Part shown: in pieces, positions 1 through 8,235 of the stretch
Layout: each line of letters starts with the position of its first letter
How positions within the stretch are numbered: position 1 is the first letter of the stretch
NCBI RefSeq assembly: GCF_001552215.1
Contig: NZ_BCQT01000010.1
Coordinates: 62,001-126,000, forward strand
Direction: 5' to 3'
DNA from: Actinomadura macra NBRC 14102
Lineage (GTDB): Bacteria > Actinomycetota > Actinomycetes > Streptosporangiales > Streptosporangiaceae
Length of the DNA stretch: 64,000 nucleotides
Program-made: the position numbers and the translations under genes
The notes under the pieces: model-generated
Databases searched by the model: none
The model's input: only the letters and a program-made list of their open reading frames with translations
What the model was told of the DNA's origin: nothing

Positions 1-106
1 GCTCCACCGTCGCGTTGTCGTCCGGCTCCGCATCGTCCGGCCCTGCTCCGTCCGGCCCTGCATCGTCTCGTCGCACCCCTGGTGGCTCCCCGTCGTCTCG
101 GGTCAT
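1..106 (-). CDS. 5' end of an unidentified gene overlapping hmgA, cut by window edge
   Basis: An ATG at position 106 overlaps the hmgA stop codon by four bases (ATGA), and the frame stays open to the left edge. The 35 visible codons begin MTRDDGEPPGVRRDDAGPDG and are rich in Asp, Gly and Pro, with a short internal repeat (DDAGPDG, AGPDD). Nothing here identifies a family. The overlap suggests a translationally coupled gene downstream of hmgA, so a tyrosine-catabolism partner is possible, but that is inference. It could also be a spurious open frame. Confidence 0.4.
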   Translation of the reverse strand, partial: MTRDDGEPPGVRRDDAGPDGAGPDDAEPDDNATVE

Positions 107-1290
107 CCGGTCGCGCGGGCCCACGTCCAGGCGTACTCGGGGTCCTCGCAGCGCCGCGCCGCCGCGCCCAACCGCAGCGGACGGAAGGTATCGATCATGA
201 CAGCCTTCTCGGTCGAGGTGTCGCGGCCCTGCTGCGCGGCCTCGATCGCCGCCTCTACCGCGCCCGGCTGCGGCCCATGGGTGAAGCCGGACGGATGCAG
301 CGATATCGACCCGATACCAATACCCGATCCCTTGCGCGCCGAGTAGTCACCGTCCACGTAGAACATCATCTCGTCACTGTCGACATTGTGATGGTTGTAG
401 GGAATCGGCACGGCCTCCTCATGGAAATCCAGGGGCCGCGGGCAGAACGAGCAGATCACGAATCCCGGGCCCTCGAACGTCTGGTGGACGGGCGGTGGCG
501 CATGCGTCCGCTTCACGATGGGCTCGAAGTCGTCGATGTTGAGAACGTACGGGTACAGATACCCGTCCCAGCCGACCACGTCGAACGGATGGCGCAGGTA
601 GGTCAGCCGTGAGAGCCCGCCGCGGGTGCGGACGAGCACCGGCACCTCGCCGCCGTCCACCAGCAGCGGTTCCACCGGTCCCCGCAGGTCGCGCTCGCTG
701 TAGGGGGCGTGCTCCAAGAACTGCCCGAACTGCGACAGGTACCGCTTCGGCGGCCGGATGTGCCCCCTGGCCTCGATCACCAGCGCCTTCACCGGGCCGT
801 CCGGAACCCAGCGGTGGATCGCACCCGTGGGGATGACCACATAGTCACCCACGCCCGCGTCCAGCACGCCGTAGGTCGTCTCCACCCGGGCCCGCCCCGT
901 CTGGACGTACACGACCTCCGCGCCCACCGAGTTGCGGTAGAGCTCGCTCGGGCCACCGCCGGCCGCGACGAACGACACCCGCACGTCGCCGTTGCCGAAC
1001 AGGGCCTGGCGTCCCAGCACCAGGTCCCCGCTCTCGGGCAGGTCCTGGGTCCGGTAGGCGCGCGGCTGGAGCGGATGGTTCGGGGCCAGGTCCGCGCCGT
1101 CCGACGACGCGTCCTCGACGCTCTCGCTCTTCGTGATCGCCGTTGGGGCGTGCCGGTGGTACAGGAGGCTGGAATCGGACGAGAATCCCTCCTCGCCCAT
1201 CAGTTCCTCCGCGTACAGGCCGCCGTCCGGACGGCGGAACTGCACATGGCGCTTCCGGGGGATCTCCCCCACGACCCGGTAGTACGGCAT
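103..1290 (-). CDS. hmgA: Homogentisate 1,2-dioxygenase
   Basis: This 395-residue cupin-fold protein matches the bacterial homogentisate dioxygenase family, which opens the homogentisate ring to maleylacetoacetate in phenylalanine/tyrosine degradation using non-heme Fe(II). It starts MPYYRVVGEIPRKRHVQFR and carries the N-terminal HRHAPTAI segment. The C-terminal metal site is visible as NHHNVDSDEMMFYVDGDY followed by HPSGFTHGP, which supplies the expected His/Glu/His ligands. Its length fits the actinobacterial form, which is shorter than the roughly 440-residue proteobacterial and human enzymes. A possible coupled gene follows at the window edge. No maiA or fahA is visible, so the rest of the pathway lies outside the window or elsewhere. 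Confidence 0.88.
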   Translation of the reverse strand: MPYYRVVGEIPRKRHVQFRRPDGGLYAEELMGEEGFSSDSSLLYHRHAPTAITKSESVEDASSDGADLAPNHPLQPRAYRTQDLPESGDLVLGRQALFGNGDVRVSFVAAGGGPSELYRNSVGAEVVYVQTGRARVETTYGVLDAGVGDYVVIPTGAIHRWVPDGPVKALVIEARGHIRPPKRYLSQFGQFLEHAPYSERDLRGPVEPLLVDGGEVPVLVRTRGGLSRLTYLRHPFDVVGWDGYLYPYVLNIDDFEPIVKRTHAPPPVHQTFEGPGFVICSFCPRPLDFHEEAVPIPYNHHNVDSDEMMFYVDGDYSARKGSGIGIGSISLHPSGFTHGPQPGAVEAAIEAAQQGRDTSTEKAVMIDTFRPLRLGAAARRCEDPEYAWTWARATG

Positions 1291-1495
1291 CTCTGCCTCC
1301 CTCGGGACCCCGTCGCCTCGGGAACGCGGCTCGCACCGCGGTCACTCACCCTCGTCCATACCGTACGTCTCCCCCCTTAACGCACACACGCGGGCAGTGA
1401 TCGCATTGAAGTTGGGTTAAGGGCCCTTGGTGCTGGCTAATGTCGCTCTGGGAACGTCCGAACGGTCCCCCCGCGTCCCTCCCGGAACGAGAGCC

Positions 1496-2620
1496 ATGCC
1501 ATCTGATCCCACGCGTCCCGGCGGCCCCCGCTACTCCCCGGTCCAGCGCCGACTGCTCACCGCGACCGCCGGTCTCGTCGTCGTCGCGCTGGCGGGCGGC
1601 GCCTATGTGCTGACCTACGACCTGCTGCGCGACCTCGCCGTGGCCGGACGGGCGAGCCGGCGCTGGGCACCGGTCTACCCGGCGATGGCGGACGCGCTGA
1701 CCGCGATGACGATCCTGTCCCTGGTCATCACGCGCAACGCCCACTGGTGGACCCGGCTGCTGCGCTGGGCCCTCCTGATCCTCCTGGTCGCCGGGGTCGC
1801 CGCGATCTCGGTCCAGCACTCGTTGCGGGGTTTTCCGGCGATGCCCGACGACCCGCTGCGGGTGGGCGTCGCGGTGGCCCCGCACGTGATGCTGGTGATC
1901 GCGGTCTGGCTGTGGCTGACCATGGTCAAGCAGATCCGCACGGCCCGCCCGGCCACCGAGGCCCCGGAACCCCCGGAAACGCAGCGCGGCCACGTCAAGG
2001 TGATCGAGGCCCCGCAGCCCGAGATCGAGGCCCCGCGCCCCGAGATCGGGGCCCCGCGCCCCGAGATCGGGGCCCCGCGTCCGGAGATCGGGGCGCCGCG
2101 TTCCGAGGCCGAAGCCGGGTCCCGCCGCGACGAGTCCGCGGCCCCTCCCGAACTCGACTCCCGCCCCGAACTCGACTCCCTTCCCGAGCCCCTGGCCATC
2201 GCCCCGCCCCTGCGGTTGCCGACGGACGTGGAACTGGTCAGCAGCCGCGAGGAAGGCGTCCCGGAGAAGGAGCACATGCCCGCCGGTACGACGCGTCCGG
2301 ACCTGGTGATGCCGGCCTCTCCCGGCGCTTCCGGCGCTCCTGGTGCGGAAGGCGATGAGCACGACGGACCGCCCGCCGACCGTCCCGAGGACCCGGACGC
2401 CGAGGAGGAGAGCCGGGGCCGTCACCGCCGCGCACCCGAGCCGGCCCCGGTCAACGTCCCTGGTCAGGCCCCGGAGCCTGCCGCGGACCCACGCGCGGGC
2501 TCGGATGCCGACCGGGACGCGGACGCGGACGGCGAAGACTCAGAGGGACTTCCGATCTGGGACTGGAATCCGCCGCCGTCCAGCAGCTTTCGCAGTTCCC
2601 CCCTCCCGCCCGCCGAGTGA
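1496..2620 (+). CDS. DUF2637 (SpdB-like) membrane protein with repetitive tail
   Basis: A 374-residue protein. The N-terminal ~145 residues hold about four hydrophobic helices of the DUF2637 type, related to the SpdB spread proteins of actinomycete conjugative plasmids. The remaining ~230 residues are a low-complexity cytosolic-type tail, including five heptapeptides of the form IxAPxPE and acidic and Pro-rich stretches. The ATG at 1496 begins MPSDPTRPGG. An upstream in-frame start at 1427 would add a polar, poorly conserved-looking extension. No other plasmid genes are nearby, so a transfer role is not supported and the function is unknown. It is convergent with ispF. Confidence 0.75.
   Translation: MPSDPTRPGGPRYSPVQRRLLTATAGLVVVALAGGAYVLTYDLLRDLAVAGRASRRWAPVYPAMADALTAMTILSLVITRNAHWWTRLLRWALLILLVAGVAAISVQHSLRGFPAMPDDPLRVGVAVAPHVMLVIAVWLWLTMVKQIRTARPATEAPEPPETQRGHVKVIEAPQPEIEAPRPEIGAPRPEIGAPRPEIGAPRSEAEAGSRRDESAAPPELDSRPELDSLPEPLAIAPPLRLPTDVELVSSREEGVPEKEHMPAGTTRPDLVMPASPGASGAPGAEGDEHDGPPADRPEDPDAEEESRGRHRRAPEPAPVNVPGQAPEPAADPRAGSDADRDADADGEDSEGLPIWDWNPPPSSSFRSSPLPPAE
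2003..2107 (+). repeat. Five 21-bp tandem repeats inside the DUF2637 gene
   Basis: Five consecutive in-frame 21-bp units (ATCGAGGCCCCGCAGCCCGAG and variants) encode heptapeptides IEAPQPE, IEAPRPE, IGAPRPE, IGAPRPE and IGAPRSE. Units differ by one to four bases. Copy number is likely to vary between strains. Confidence 0.9.
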
Positions 2621-2642
2621 TCGGGCCGGCGGGAGCGGCCGG

Positions 2643-3137
2643 CTAGGAGGGACGGTCCGCTACGAGGGCGGTGGCGATGGCCGCCAGGCCCTCGGAGCGG
2701 CCGGTGAGGCCAAGGCCGTCGGTGGTGGTGGCCGAGAGGGTGACGGAGGCGCCGTTCAGGGCCTCGGTCAGGGTCTTCTCGGCCTCGGCGCGGCGTCTAC
2801 CGATCTTCGGGCGATTGCCGATGACCTGGATGGAGACGTTGCCGATGGTGTAGCCGGCCTCGTGGACGAGGCGGGCGACCTCCCGTAGGAGGGCGGTACC
2901 GGACGCGCCGGACCAGCGCGGGTCGGCGGTACCGAAGACGGCGCCCAGATCGCCCAGAGCACAGGCCGACAGGAGCGCGTCGCAGGCCGCATGGGCCGCC
3001 ACGTCCCCATCGGAGTGACCGGACAGCCCGGGACCCTCACCGGGCCATTCGAGCCCGGCCACCCAGAGCGGGCGCGGCTCCGACGAGAACGGGTGGACGT
3101 CGGTTCCGACGCCCACCCGTGGAAGCCGTGCGCTCAA
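2643..3137 (-). CDS. ispF: 2-C-methyl-D-erythritol 2,4-cyclodiphosphate synthase
   Basis: IspF converts CDP-ME 2-phosphate to MEcPP in the MEP isoprenoid pathway. The 164-residue product has the metal-binding D-x-H of GVGTDVHPF (Asp13, His15), the HSDGDVAAHA motif supplying the third ligand (His49), and the C-terminal signature ATTTDGLGLTGRSEG. The open frame runs further upstream inside carD in another frame, but homology begins only at RVGVGTDVH. The best start is the TTG at 3137, one base after the carD stop, suggesting translational coupling. In many actinobacteria ispD lies between carD and ispF. It is absent here. Confidence 0.92.
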   Translation of the reverse strand: MSARLPRVGVGTDVHPFSSEPRPLWVAGLEWPGEGPGLSGHSDGDVAAHAACDALLSACALGDLGAVFGTADPRWSGASGTALLREVARLVHEAGYTIGNVSIQVIGNRPKIGRRRAEAEKTLTEALNGASVTLSATTTDGLGLTGRSEGLAAIATALVADRPS

Positions 3138-3138
3138 C

Positions 3139-3621
3139 TCAGCTGGCCAGGACCTCGTCGAGCAGGGCCTCGGCCTTGTCCTCGTTGGTCTTCTCAGCGA
3201 GCGCGAGCTCGCTGACGAGGATCTGCCGGGCCTTGGCGAGCATGCGCTTCTCGCCCGCCGACAGGCCGCGTTCCTTGTCGCGGCGCCACAGGTCGCGAAC
3301 GACCTCGGCGACCTTGTTGACGTCACCGGAGGCGAGCTTCTCCAGGTTCGCCTTGTACCGGCGCGACCAGTTGGTGGGCTCTTCGGTGTAGGGTGCGCGC
3401 AGCACCTCGAACACCTTCTCCAGACCCTCCTGGCCGACGACGTCCCGGACACCTACGTCCTCGACGTTCTCGACCGGGACCTGCACTGTCAGGTCGCCCT
3501 TGTCGACCTTCAAGACCAGATAGGTCTTTTCCTCACCTTTGATGGTGCGAGTCTCGATGGCCTCGATCCGAGCAGCCCCATGGTGGGGGTAGACGACGGT
3601 GTCGCCGACCTGGAAAGTCAT
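3139..3621 (-). CDS. carD: CarD family RNA polymerase-binding transcription factor
   Basis: The 160-residue protein starts MTFQVGDTVVYPHHGAARIE, the N-terminal RNA polymerase beta-subunit interacting domain of CarD/CdnL. An all-helical DNA-binding domain follows, containing NWSRRYKANLEKL. In mycobacteria CarD stabilises the promoter open complex, notably for rRNA, and is essential. The ATG at 3621 is preceded by a purine-rich GGAAGGGG. A longer frame to 3693 lacks family similarity. It lies directly upstream of ispF in what looks like one transcription unit, with the lpqE-like gene nearby, as in the mycobacterial ispF-ispD-carD-lpqE neighbourhood but without ispD. Confidence 0.95.
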   Translation of the reverse strand: MTFQVGDTVVYPHHGAARIEAIETRTIKGEEKTYLVLKVDKGDLTVQVPVENVEDVGVRDVVGQEGLEKVFEVLRAPYTEEPTNWSRRYKANLEKLASGDVNKVAEVVRDLWRRDKERGLSAGEKRMLAKARQILVSELALAEKTNEDKAEALLDEVLAS

Positions 3622-3648
3622 GTGACAAGTACCCCTTCCGCTAAGACC

Positions 3649-3677
3649 AGAGTAGCACGGAAACGAGCGTGGCTGAA
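3649..3677 (-). promoter_or_regulatory. Candidate sigma-70-type promoter for carD-ispF
   Basis: Reading the minus strand, TTCAGC (3677-3672) is followed after 17 bases by TACTCT (3654-3649), which fits the actinobacterial TANNNT -10 pattern. It sits about 28 bases upstream of the carD start. The -35 match is weak. Confidence 0.3.
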
Positions 3678-3874
3678 CCGGCCTTAGGTGCATATGCGCA
3701 GGTCAACCCCGTTATTGGGGTATTGACAAAGCCCTTTATTGGTGCATCTCACCCCTGTTCCCTGTACACAGCGTGACCAAGAGGCCACCTGCCTCCCGGC
3801 GAACCGCCTTTACCGGCAAGGGGTCCCCGGTTACAAGCGTCCCGCTGCCGAACGCGCGGAAGCGTCCCATACTG

Positions 3875-3910
3875 GAGGTGAGCCGTGAGGTGAGCCGCGA
3901 AGTGAGTAGG
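3875..3910 (+). repeat. Three 12-bp tandem repeats upstream of the 3976 gene
   Basis: GAGGTGAGCCGT, GAGGTGAGCCGC and GAAGTGAGTAGG follow each other directly in the 354-bp gap between carD and the next gene. No further gene is convincing in this gap. An AT-richer stretch at 3710-3745 may hold divergent promoters. Confidence 0.6.
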
Positions 3911-3975
3911 GCGGGCTGCGCGGGTACGAAGCGCCCGGAAGGGTCCGAAAGGGGCGCGGCGGGCATCGAAGGACG

Positions 3976-4905
3976 GTGAGGTGCGGCGTGAGGCCAGACG
4001 GCGACCCGGATCCCGATGACTACGGGCTCCCGCGGGTGGACGTCGTGGTGCCCGATGACGCTCGTGAGCTCGAACGGGACATGGTCGCCTACCGCCGCGA
4101 GGAGCGCCGCAGGCGGCGCCGGGAGCGACGCCGGCGGCTCGTCCGCCCGCTCACCCGGTTCGGCGTGGCCATCCCGATCATCGCGGGCGCGCTGCTGATC
4201 GCGCTGCTCAGCGGCGCGCTGATGACGGCGTTCGGGCCGCGTCCCGCGCCGCGTCCGACCGCCGCGCAGCTGGCCCCCCGGCCGTCGGCCGGCCCCGGGC
4301 GGATCGGCGGGCTGCTGCCCGCGGGGCAGGTCGACCTCGTGGCCCGCGAGCACGCTCCGCAACCGCTGAAGGACATGCGCCCGGGCGTGATCGGGATCGT
4401 TCCGCCCGGGTACCGGTGCGAGCCGGTCGTGGCGGAACTGGCCGGCAGGACAGAGGCGTACGACCTCAACTTCTGGCTCGTCGCCGATCCGCGGCCGGCC
4501 GGCGGGCGCCAGGGGCTCTCGCTCAAGGAACTGAGGGCGTGCGCGGGGACGGCCCACAACGGGACTCCCCTGATCGTTGAGGATCGCAAGGCGATTCTGG
4601 CGAACGCCTACGCGCCGGCCGCCAACGCCTCGCCTCTTCCTCCCTCGTCCGGGGCGACCGCTCCCACGAGGTCCCCCTCCGCTTCTCCGTCGGCGACTCC
4701 CCCAGCGTCTCCCACGATGTCTTCCGCGGTGCCTCCCACGGCCTCGCCGCCGGTGTCCCCCCTCACGTCTCCCCCACCCGGCCCGCGCCTCGCCGGGCTC
4801 ACCGCCGTGTTCGTCCAGCCGGACGGAGTCGTCAACGACGTGGTCCACGCACCTCAGGTGGGAAGTGAACTCACGGAGAAGGTCAAGGCGCTGCGGTCCG
4901 GCTGA
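3976..4905 (+). CDS. Single-pass membrane protein of unknown function
   Basis: About 309 residues. There is a short acidic N-terminus, a highly basic stretch (residues ~43-55, almost all Arg/Glu), then one transmembrane helix (about 63-87). The outside domain contains two cysteines (in GYRCEP and LRACAG), followed by a Pro/Ser/Thr-rich linker and a short conserved-looking C-terminus ending near VNDVVHAPQVGSELTEKVKAL. The positive-inside rule puts the N-terminus in the cytoplasm. The start may be GTG 3976 or GTG 3988; the latter has the better-spaced purine run. The family was not recognised. It is codirectional with the downstream lipoprotein gene. Confidence 0.65.
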   Translation: MRCGVRPDGDPDPDDYGLPRVDVVVPDDARELERDMVAYRREERRRRRRERRRRLVRPLTRFGVAIPIIAGALLIALLSGALMTAFGPRPAPRPTAAQLAPRPSAGPGRIGGLLPAGQVDLVAREHAPQPLKDMRPGVIGIVPPGYRCEPVVAELAGRTEAYDLNFWLVADPRPAGGRQGLSLKELRACAGTAHNGTPLIVEDRKAILANAYAPAANASPLPPSSGATAPTRSPSASPSATPPASPTMSSAVPPTASPPVSPLTSPPPGPRLAGLTAVFVQPDGVVNDVVHAPQVGSELTEKVKALRSG

Positions 4906-5028
4906 CAATTTTCCGGCCGGACGCGACCCCGGGGAGGGGTCCGTGCCCAGGCGCCGCTACGCTTCCTCTGGCGTGTCTCACGCCATTCCCATCACTTCCA
5001 ACGCCATTCTCGCGAGGAGATCGACGCC

Positions 5029-6078
5029 GTGATCCGAAACAGCCGTCGAGTGGCTGCGCTCGCCGTTGCGGGCGCCGTCGCCATCGCGCCGGTGATCTCC
5101 GGCTGCGGCGCCGGCAGCGAACCTCAGACCGCCGCTCCCACGCAGCTGACCGAGGGCGTCAACGTCACGGTGCCCAAGGACAAGCCGGAGTCCGCGCAGA
5201 TCGACATCCGCAACATGTTCCTGCTGGGCCCGAAGACCGACATGGCGTTCGGCCAGGGCAGCTCGCTGCCCCTGTACGCCACGATCATCAACCAGGTGAA
5301 GGGACGGCCCGACAAGCTCGTCTCCATCACCTCGCCGAACTTCACCCAGGCGCGGATCACGGGCGGTTCCGTCGCGCTGCCGCCCGCGCAGCCGTCCGGC
5401 CAGGGCAGCGCCGTCTCGCTCGTGGGGCAGGCCGCCGCGACGCCCGCAAGCCCCAGCCCCACGAAGACGCCGAAGCCGGACAAGGGGACGAAGAAGACCA
5501 AGCAGCCGGGCGGTGCCTCCGGGGAGCCGACGCCCGGTGCGTCCTCGGAACCGGCGTCCGGCGCGCCGGCGGAACCCGGAGCCTCGGCCCAGCCGTCCGG
5601 TGGGACGCCGCAGACGCCCGCGCCGACCGGCGCCGGCGAGACGCCGAACCCGGGGACGTCGGCCACGTCCAGCAACACGCCGTCCGCGCCGGCGGCCGAG
5701 CCGACCCTGCCGATCCCGCCCGGGGGCAAGGCCCCGCTCGTGGTGCTGACGGGCTTGAACCGGCAGCTGCTCGGTGGTGAGCGGGTCACGCTGCGCCTGC
5801 GGTTCGAGCAGGCCGGGACCGTCGATGTGTCGGTGCCGGTGATCCCGCAGCAGGACGAGTACGCCTCCTACACCGCGGTCTCCGCCGGCACCCCGGCGCC
5901 CGGGGTGACCGCCCCGGCCGAGCCGTCCGGGGGCGCGAGCCCGGGTACGTCTCCGGGTACGCCCGAGGGCACGACGCCCGGTGGGTCCGAGAGCGGCGCG
6001 CCCGGCGAGGGCACGACGCCTGGCCAGGGCGGCGAGTCGGGGGCGCCGGCTTCGCCCGAGGGCGGCACCGGCCACTGA
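5029..6078 (+). CDS. LpqE-like lipoprotein with expanded low-complexity regions
   Basis: A 349-residue exported lipoprotein. The signal peptide MIRNSRRVAALAVAGAVAIA ends in the lipobox VISGC, with Cys26 as the predicted lipidated residue. The next ~90 residues (VNVTVPKDKPESAQIDIRNM onward) and a later segment (LVVLTGLNRQLLGGERVTLR) resemble a split beta-sandwich of the LpqE type. They are separated and followed by long Pro/Ala/Ser/Gly-rich stretches, which nearly double the length relative to mycobacterial LpqE. The GTG start follows a GAGGAG ribosome site. The carD neighbourhood supports the LpqE assignment. Function is unknown; extracytoplasmic copper or cell-wall roles would be guesses. 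Confidence 0.7.
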   Translation: MIRNSRRVAALAVAGAVAIAPVISGCGAGSEPQTAAPTQLTEGVNVTVPKDKPESAQIDIRNMFLLGPKTDMAFGQGSSLPLYATIINQVKGRPDKLVSITSPNFTQARITGGSVALPPAQPSGQGSAVSLVGQAAATPASPSPTKTPKPDKGTKKTKQPGGASGEPTPGASSEPASGAPAEPGASAQPSGGTPQTPAPTGAGETPNPGTSATSSNTPSAPAAEPTLPIPPGGKAPLVVLTGLNRQLLGGERVTLRLRFEQAGTVDVSVPVIPQQDEYASYTAVSAGTPAPGVTAPAEPSGGASPGTSPGTPEGTTPGGSESGAPGEGTTPGQGGESGAPASPEGGTGH

Positions 6079-6099
6079 AGCATGAAGCGCTGAGCGCGA

Positions 6100-6137
6100 A
6101 GAACGGCCCGTACGGTCAGGACCATACGGGCCGTTCT
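6100..6137. terminator. Bidirectional terminator between lpqE-like gene and phoP
   Basis: AGAACGGCCCGTA (6100-6112) pairs with TACGGGCCGTTCT (6125-6137) as a perfect 13-bp stem. It can be extended by GGT/ACC across one mismatch. It lies between convergent genes. Confidence 0.85.
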
Positions 6138-6165
6138 CCGTTTCACCAGAGCTCGAACTCGCTCA

Positions 6166-6846
6166 TCAGGGCTCGAACTTGTAGCCCAGCCCACGGACGG
6201 TGACGATGTAGCGCGGCGTGGAGGGGGTCGACTCGATCTTGGCGCGGAGCCGCTTGATGTGGACGTCCAGGGTCTTGGTGTCGCCCACGTAGTCGGCGCC
6301 CCAGACCCGGTCGATCAGCTGCATGCGGGTCAGGACGCGGCCCGCGTTGCGCAGCAGCACCTCCAGCAGCTCGAACTCCTTGAGGGGCAGTTGGACGGCG
6401 TCGCCGCCGACGCTGACCACGTGCCGCTCCACGTCCATGCGGACCGGTCCAGCCTCCAGCGTCGCCGGGGTCAGCTCCTCGACCTCGCCCTGGCGGCGCA
6501 GGACGGCCCGCATGCGGGCGATCAGCTCCCGGGTCGAGAACGGCTTGGTGACGTAGTCGTCGGCGCCGAGCTCCAGTCCGACGACCTTGTCCACCTCGCT
6601 GTCCTTGGCGGTCAGCATGATCACGGGGACGCTGGACTTGGCACGCAGCTCCCGGCATACCTCGGTACCGGGCAGCCCGGGGAGCATCAGGTCGAGCAGC
6701 ACGAGGTCGGCACCGTTGCGCTCGAAGATGTCCAGCGCGTCGGGACCGGTGGCCGCGACCGCCACCTCGAAGCCCTCTTTGCGCAGGTTGTACGACAATG
6801 CGTCGCTGAACGACTCCTCGTCTTCCACGACGAGCACGCGGGTCAC
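6166..6846 (-). CDS. phoP: OmpR-family phosphate response regulator (PhoP/RegX3)
   Basis: A 226-residue response regulator. The receiver domain has the phosphoacceptor Asp52 (LLDLMLPG), Thr79 and Lys101 (TKPFS). The winged-helix DNA-binding domain ends YIVTVRGLGYKFEP. GTG 6846 is chosen because the family begins TRVLVVEDE, and GGGAGG precedes it. It is called RegX3 in mycobacteria and PhoP in streptomycetes, where it activates phosphate-starvation genes through PHO boxes. The kinase gene lies upstream on the same strand (85-bp gap). phoU is divergent beyond it, matching the Streptomyces phoU/phoR-phoP arrangement. Confidence 0.93.
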   Translation of the reverse strand: MTRVLVVEDEESFSDALSYNLRKEGFEVAVAATGPDALDIFERNGADLVLLDLMLPGLPGTEVCRELRAKSSVPVIMLTAKDSEVDKVVGLELGADDYVTKPFSTRELIARMRAVLRRQGEVEELTPATLEAGPVRMDVERHVVSVGGDAVQLPLKEFELLEVLLRNAGRVLTRMQLIDRVWGADYVGDTKTLDVHIKRLRAKIESTPSTPRYIVTVRGLGYKFEP

Positions 6847-6931
6847 GGTGTTGCCTCCCGGGCGGATTCCAATGCGGCCCCTTCGGCGGGGCGGCGCGGG
6901 CCCCTCTGAACAGTGTTCATCACGCCGTTCC

Positions 6932-8173
6932 TCAGGGGTTGTGCGGGGCTGGGCGGGCGATGGACGCACCGCCTTCGGGGCGGGACGGGGCGGCCGGCTC
7001 GGTGGCGCCGGCCGCGGGGGACACACCGAGGGCGGACGACCTGAGCAGCGGCAGCCTGATGGTGAACGTCGATCCGGACCCCTCCTTGCTCCACACTGTC
7101 ACCTCGCCGCCGTGCTTGGTGGTGACATGCTTGACGATGGCCAGGCCGAGGCCCGTGCCGCCGGTCTGGCGGGAGCGGGCCGGATCGACCCGGTAGAAGC
7201 GCTCGAAGATACGTTCCACCTCGCCGTCGGGGATGCCGATGCCCTGGTCGGTCACGTTGATCTCGACATGCCCCTCGTCGCACCGGCGGGTCGAGACGAC
7301 GACGCGGGTGTGCTCGGGGCTGTAGGCGACGGCGTTGTCGATCAGGTTGCGGAGCGCGGTGATCAGCAGTTCCTCGTCCCCGCGCACCTTGAGCCCGTCC
7401 TGGCCGCCGGTGGTGAGCTCGATGTCCTTGGCGGACGCCTTGATCTGGCAGCGGTCGAGGGCCTCCACGGTGATCTCGTCCAGCCCGACCGGGTGCAGTT
7501 CGGGCAGCGGCTCGTCGCCCTGGATCCGCGACAGCGTCATCAGATCCTGGACGAGGTTGGTGAGGCGCACCGACTCGTGCTGCATTCGCCCGGCGAAACG
7601 CCGGACCGCCTCGGGGTCGTCGGCCGCCCCCTCGACCGTCTCGGCCAACAGGGACAGCGCACCGACCGGGGTCTTGAGCTCGTGGCTCACATTGGCCACG
7701 AAATCCCGCCGGATCGCCTCCGTCCGCCGCAGTTCGGTGAGATCCTCGGCGAGAACGAGGACGAGCCCATGAGATCCGAGCGGAGCGACGCGGACGGCGA
7801 ACCAACGGCCGTCGGCCCGCCCACGCCCGCGTCCCGGGTTGACCTGGATCTCGGTCTCGCGGATCTCGCCGTCCCGGCGGACCAGGCGCGCCATGGCGAG
7901 CAGCTCGTCCAGGACGAGCCGGTCGCCGCTGACCATGCCGAACGCGCGCGCGGCCGAACTGGCGCGCAGCACCCGGTCCTCGCCGTCGACCACGACGGCC
8001 GACGACCTCAGGACACTGAGCACCGAGGCGACTCCCGGGGGCAGCGCGCCGACCGGCGCCGCCGGAGCCACCGCACGCTGGGCTCGCTCGCTCACGCGCA
8101 CCGCCAATCCAGTAGCGAGCCCTATCGCGAGCCCGGCAAGCCCGGTCAGGCTCGCGACAATCTCGACCTCCAC
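6932..8173 (-). CDS. phoR: Phosphate sensor histidine kinase (PhoR/SenX3)
   Basis: A 413-residue membrane kinase. There is one short N-terminal transmembrane segment (about 5-26), a PAS-like domain (about 45-145), a HisKA domain with the phosphoacceptor His164 in FVANVSHELKTP, and a HATPase_c domain with N-box Asn280, G1 box DQGIGI and G2 box GGTGLGL. A disordered Pro/Ala tail follows. SenX3/PhoR-type kinases respond to phosphate limitation, in many bacteria through the Pst system and PhoU. No pst genes occur in this window. The GTG start is close to a PHO box shared with divergent phoU, so autoregulation is likely. Confidence 0.92.
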   Translation of the reverse strand: MEVEIVASLTGLAGLAIGLATGLAVRVSERAQRAVAPAAPVGALPPGVASVLSVLRSSAVVVDGEDRVLRASSAARAFGMVSGDRLVLDELLAMARLVRRDGEIRETEIQVNPGRGRGRADGRWFAVRVAPLGSHGLVLVLAEDLTELRRTEAIRRDFVANVSHELKTPVGALSLLAETVEGAADDPEAVRRFAGRMQHESVRLTNLVQDLMTLSRIQGDEPLPELHPVGLDEITVEALDRCQIKASAKDIELTTGGQDGLKVRGDEELLITALRNLIDNAVAYSPEHTRVVVSTRRCDEGHVEINVTDQGIGIPDGEVERIFERFYRVDPARSRQTGGTGLGLAIVKHVTTKHGGEVTVWSKEGSGSTFTIRLPLLRSSALGVSPAAGATEPAAPSRPEGGASIARPAPHNP

Positions 8174-8235
8174 ACCACGGATCGTAAGCGGCGATCCGCC
8201 GTGGACTGCCCCACCAGGCCAGGACCAACGCCCTC

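Noticed and set aside
3773..3979. 68-codon plus-strand frame overlapping the 3976 gene by four bases
   Set aside because: No ribosome-binding site, no family similarity, and it spans the 12-bp tandem repeats; the overlap appears coincidental.
4978..6075. Long Arg/Gly-rich minus-strand frame antisense to the LpqE-like gene
   Set aside because: Typical high-GC antisense shadow; the plus strand has a signal peptide, lipobox and ribosome site.
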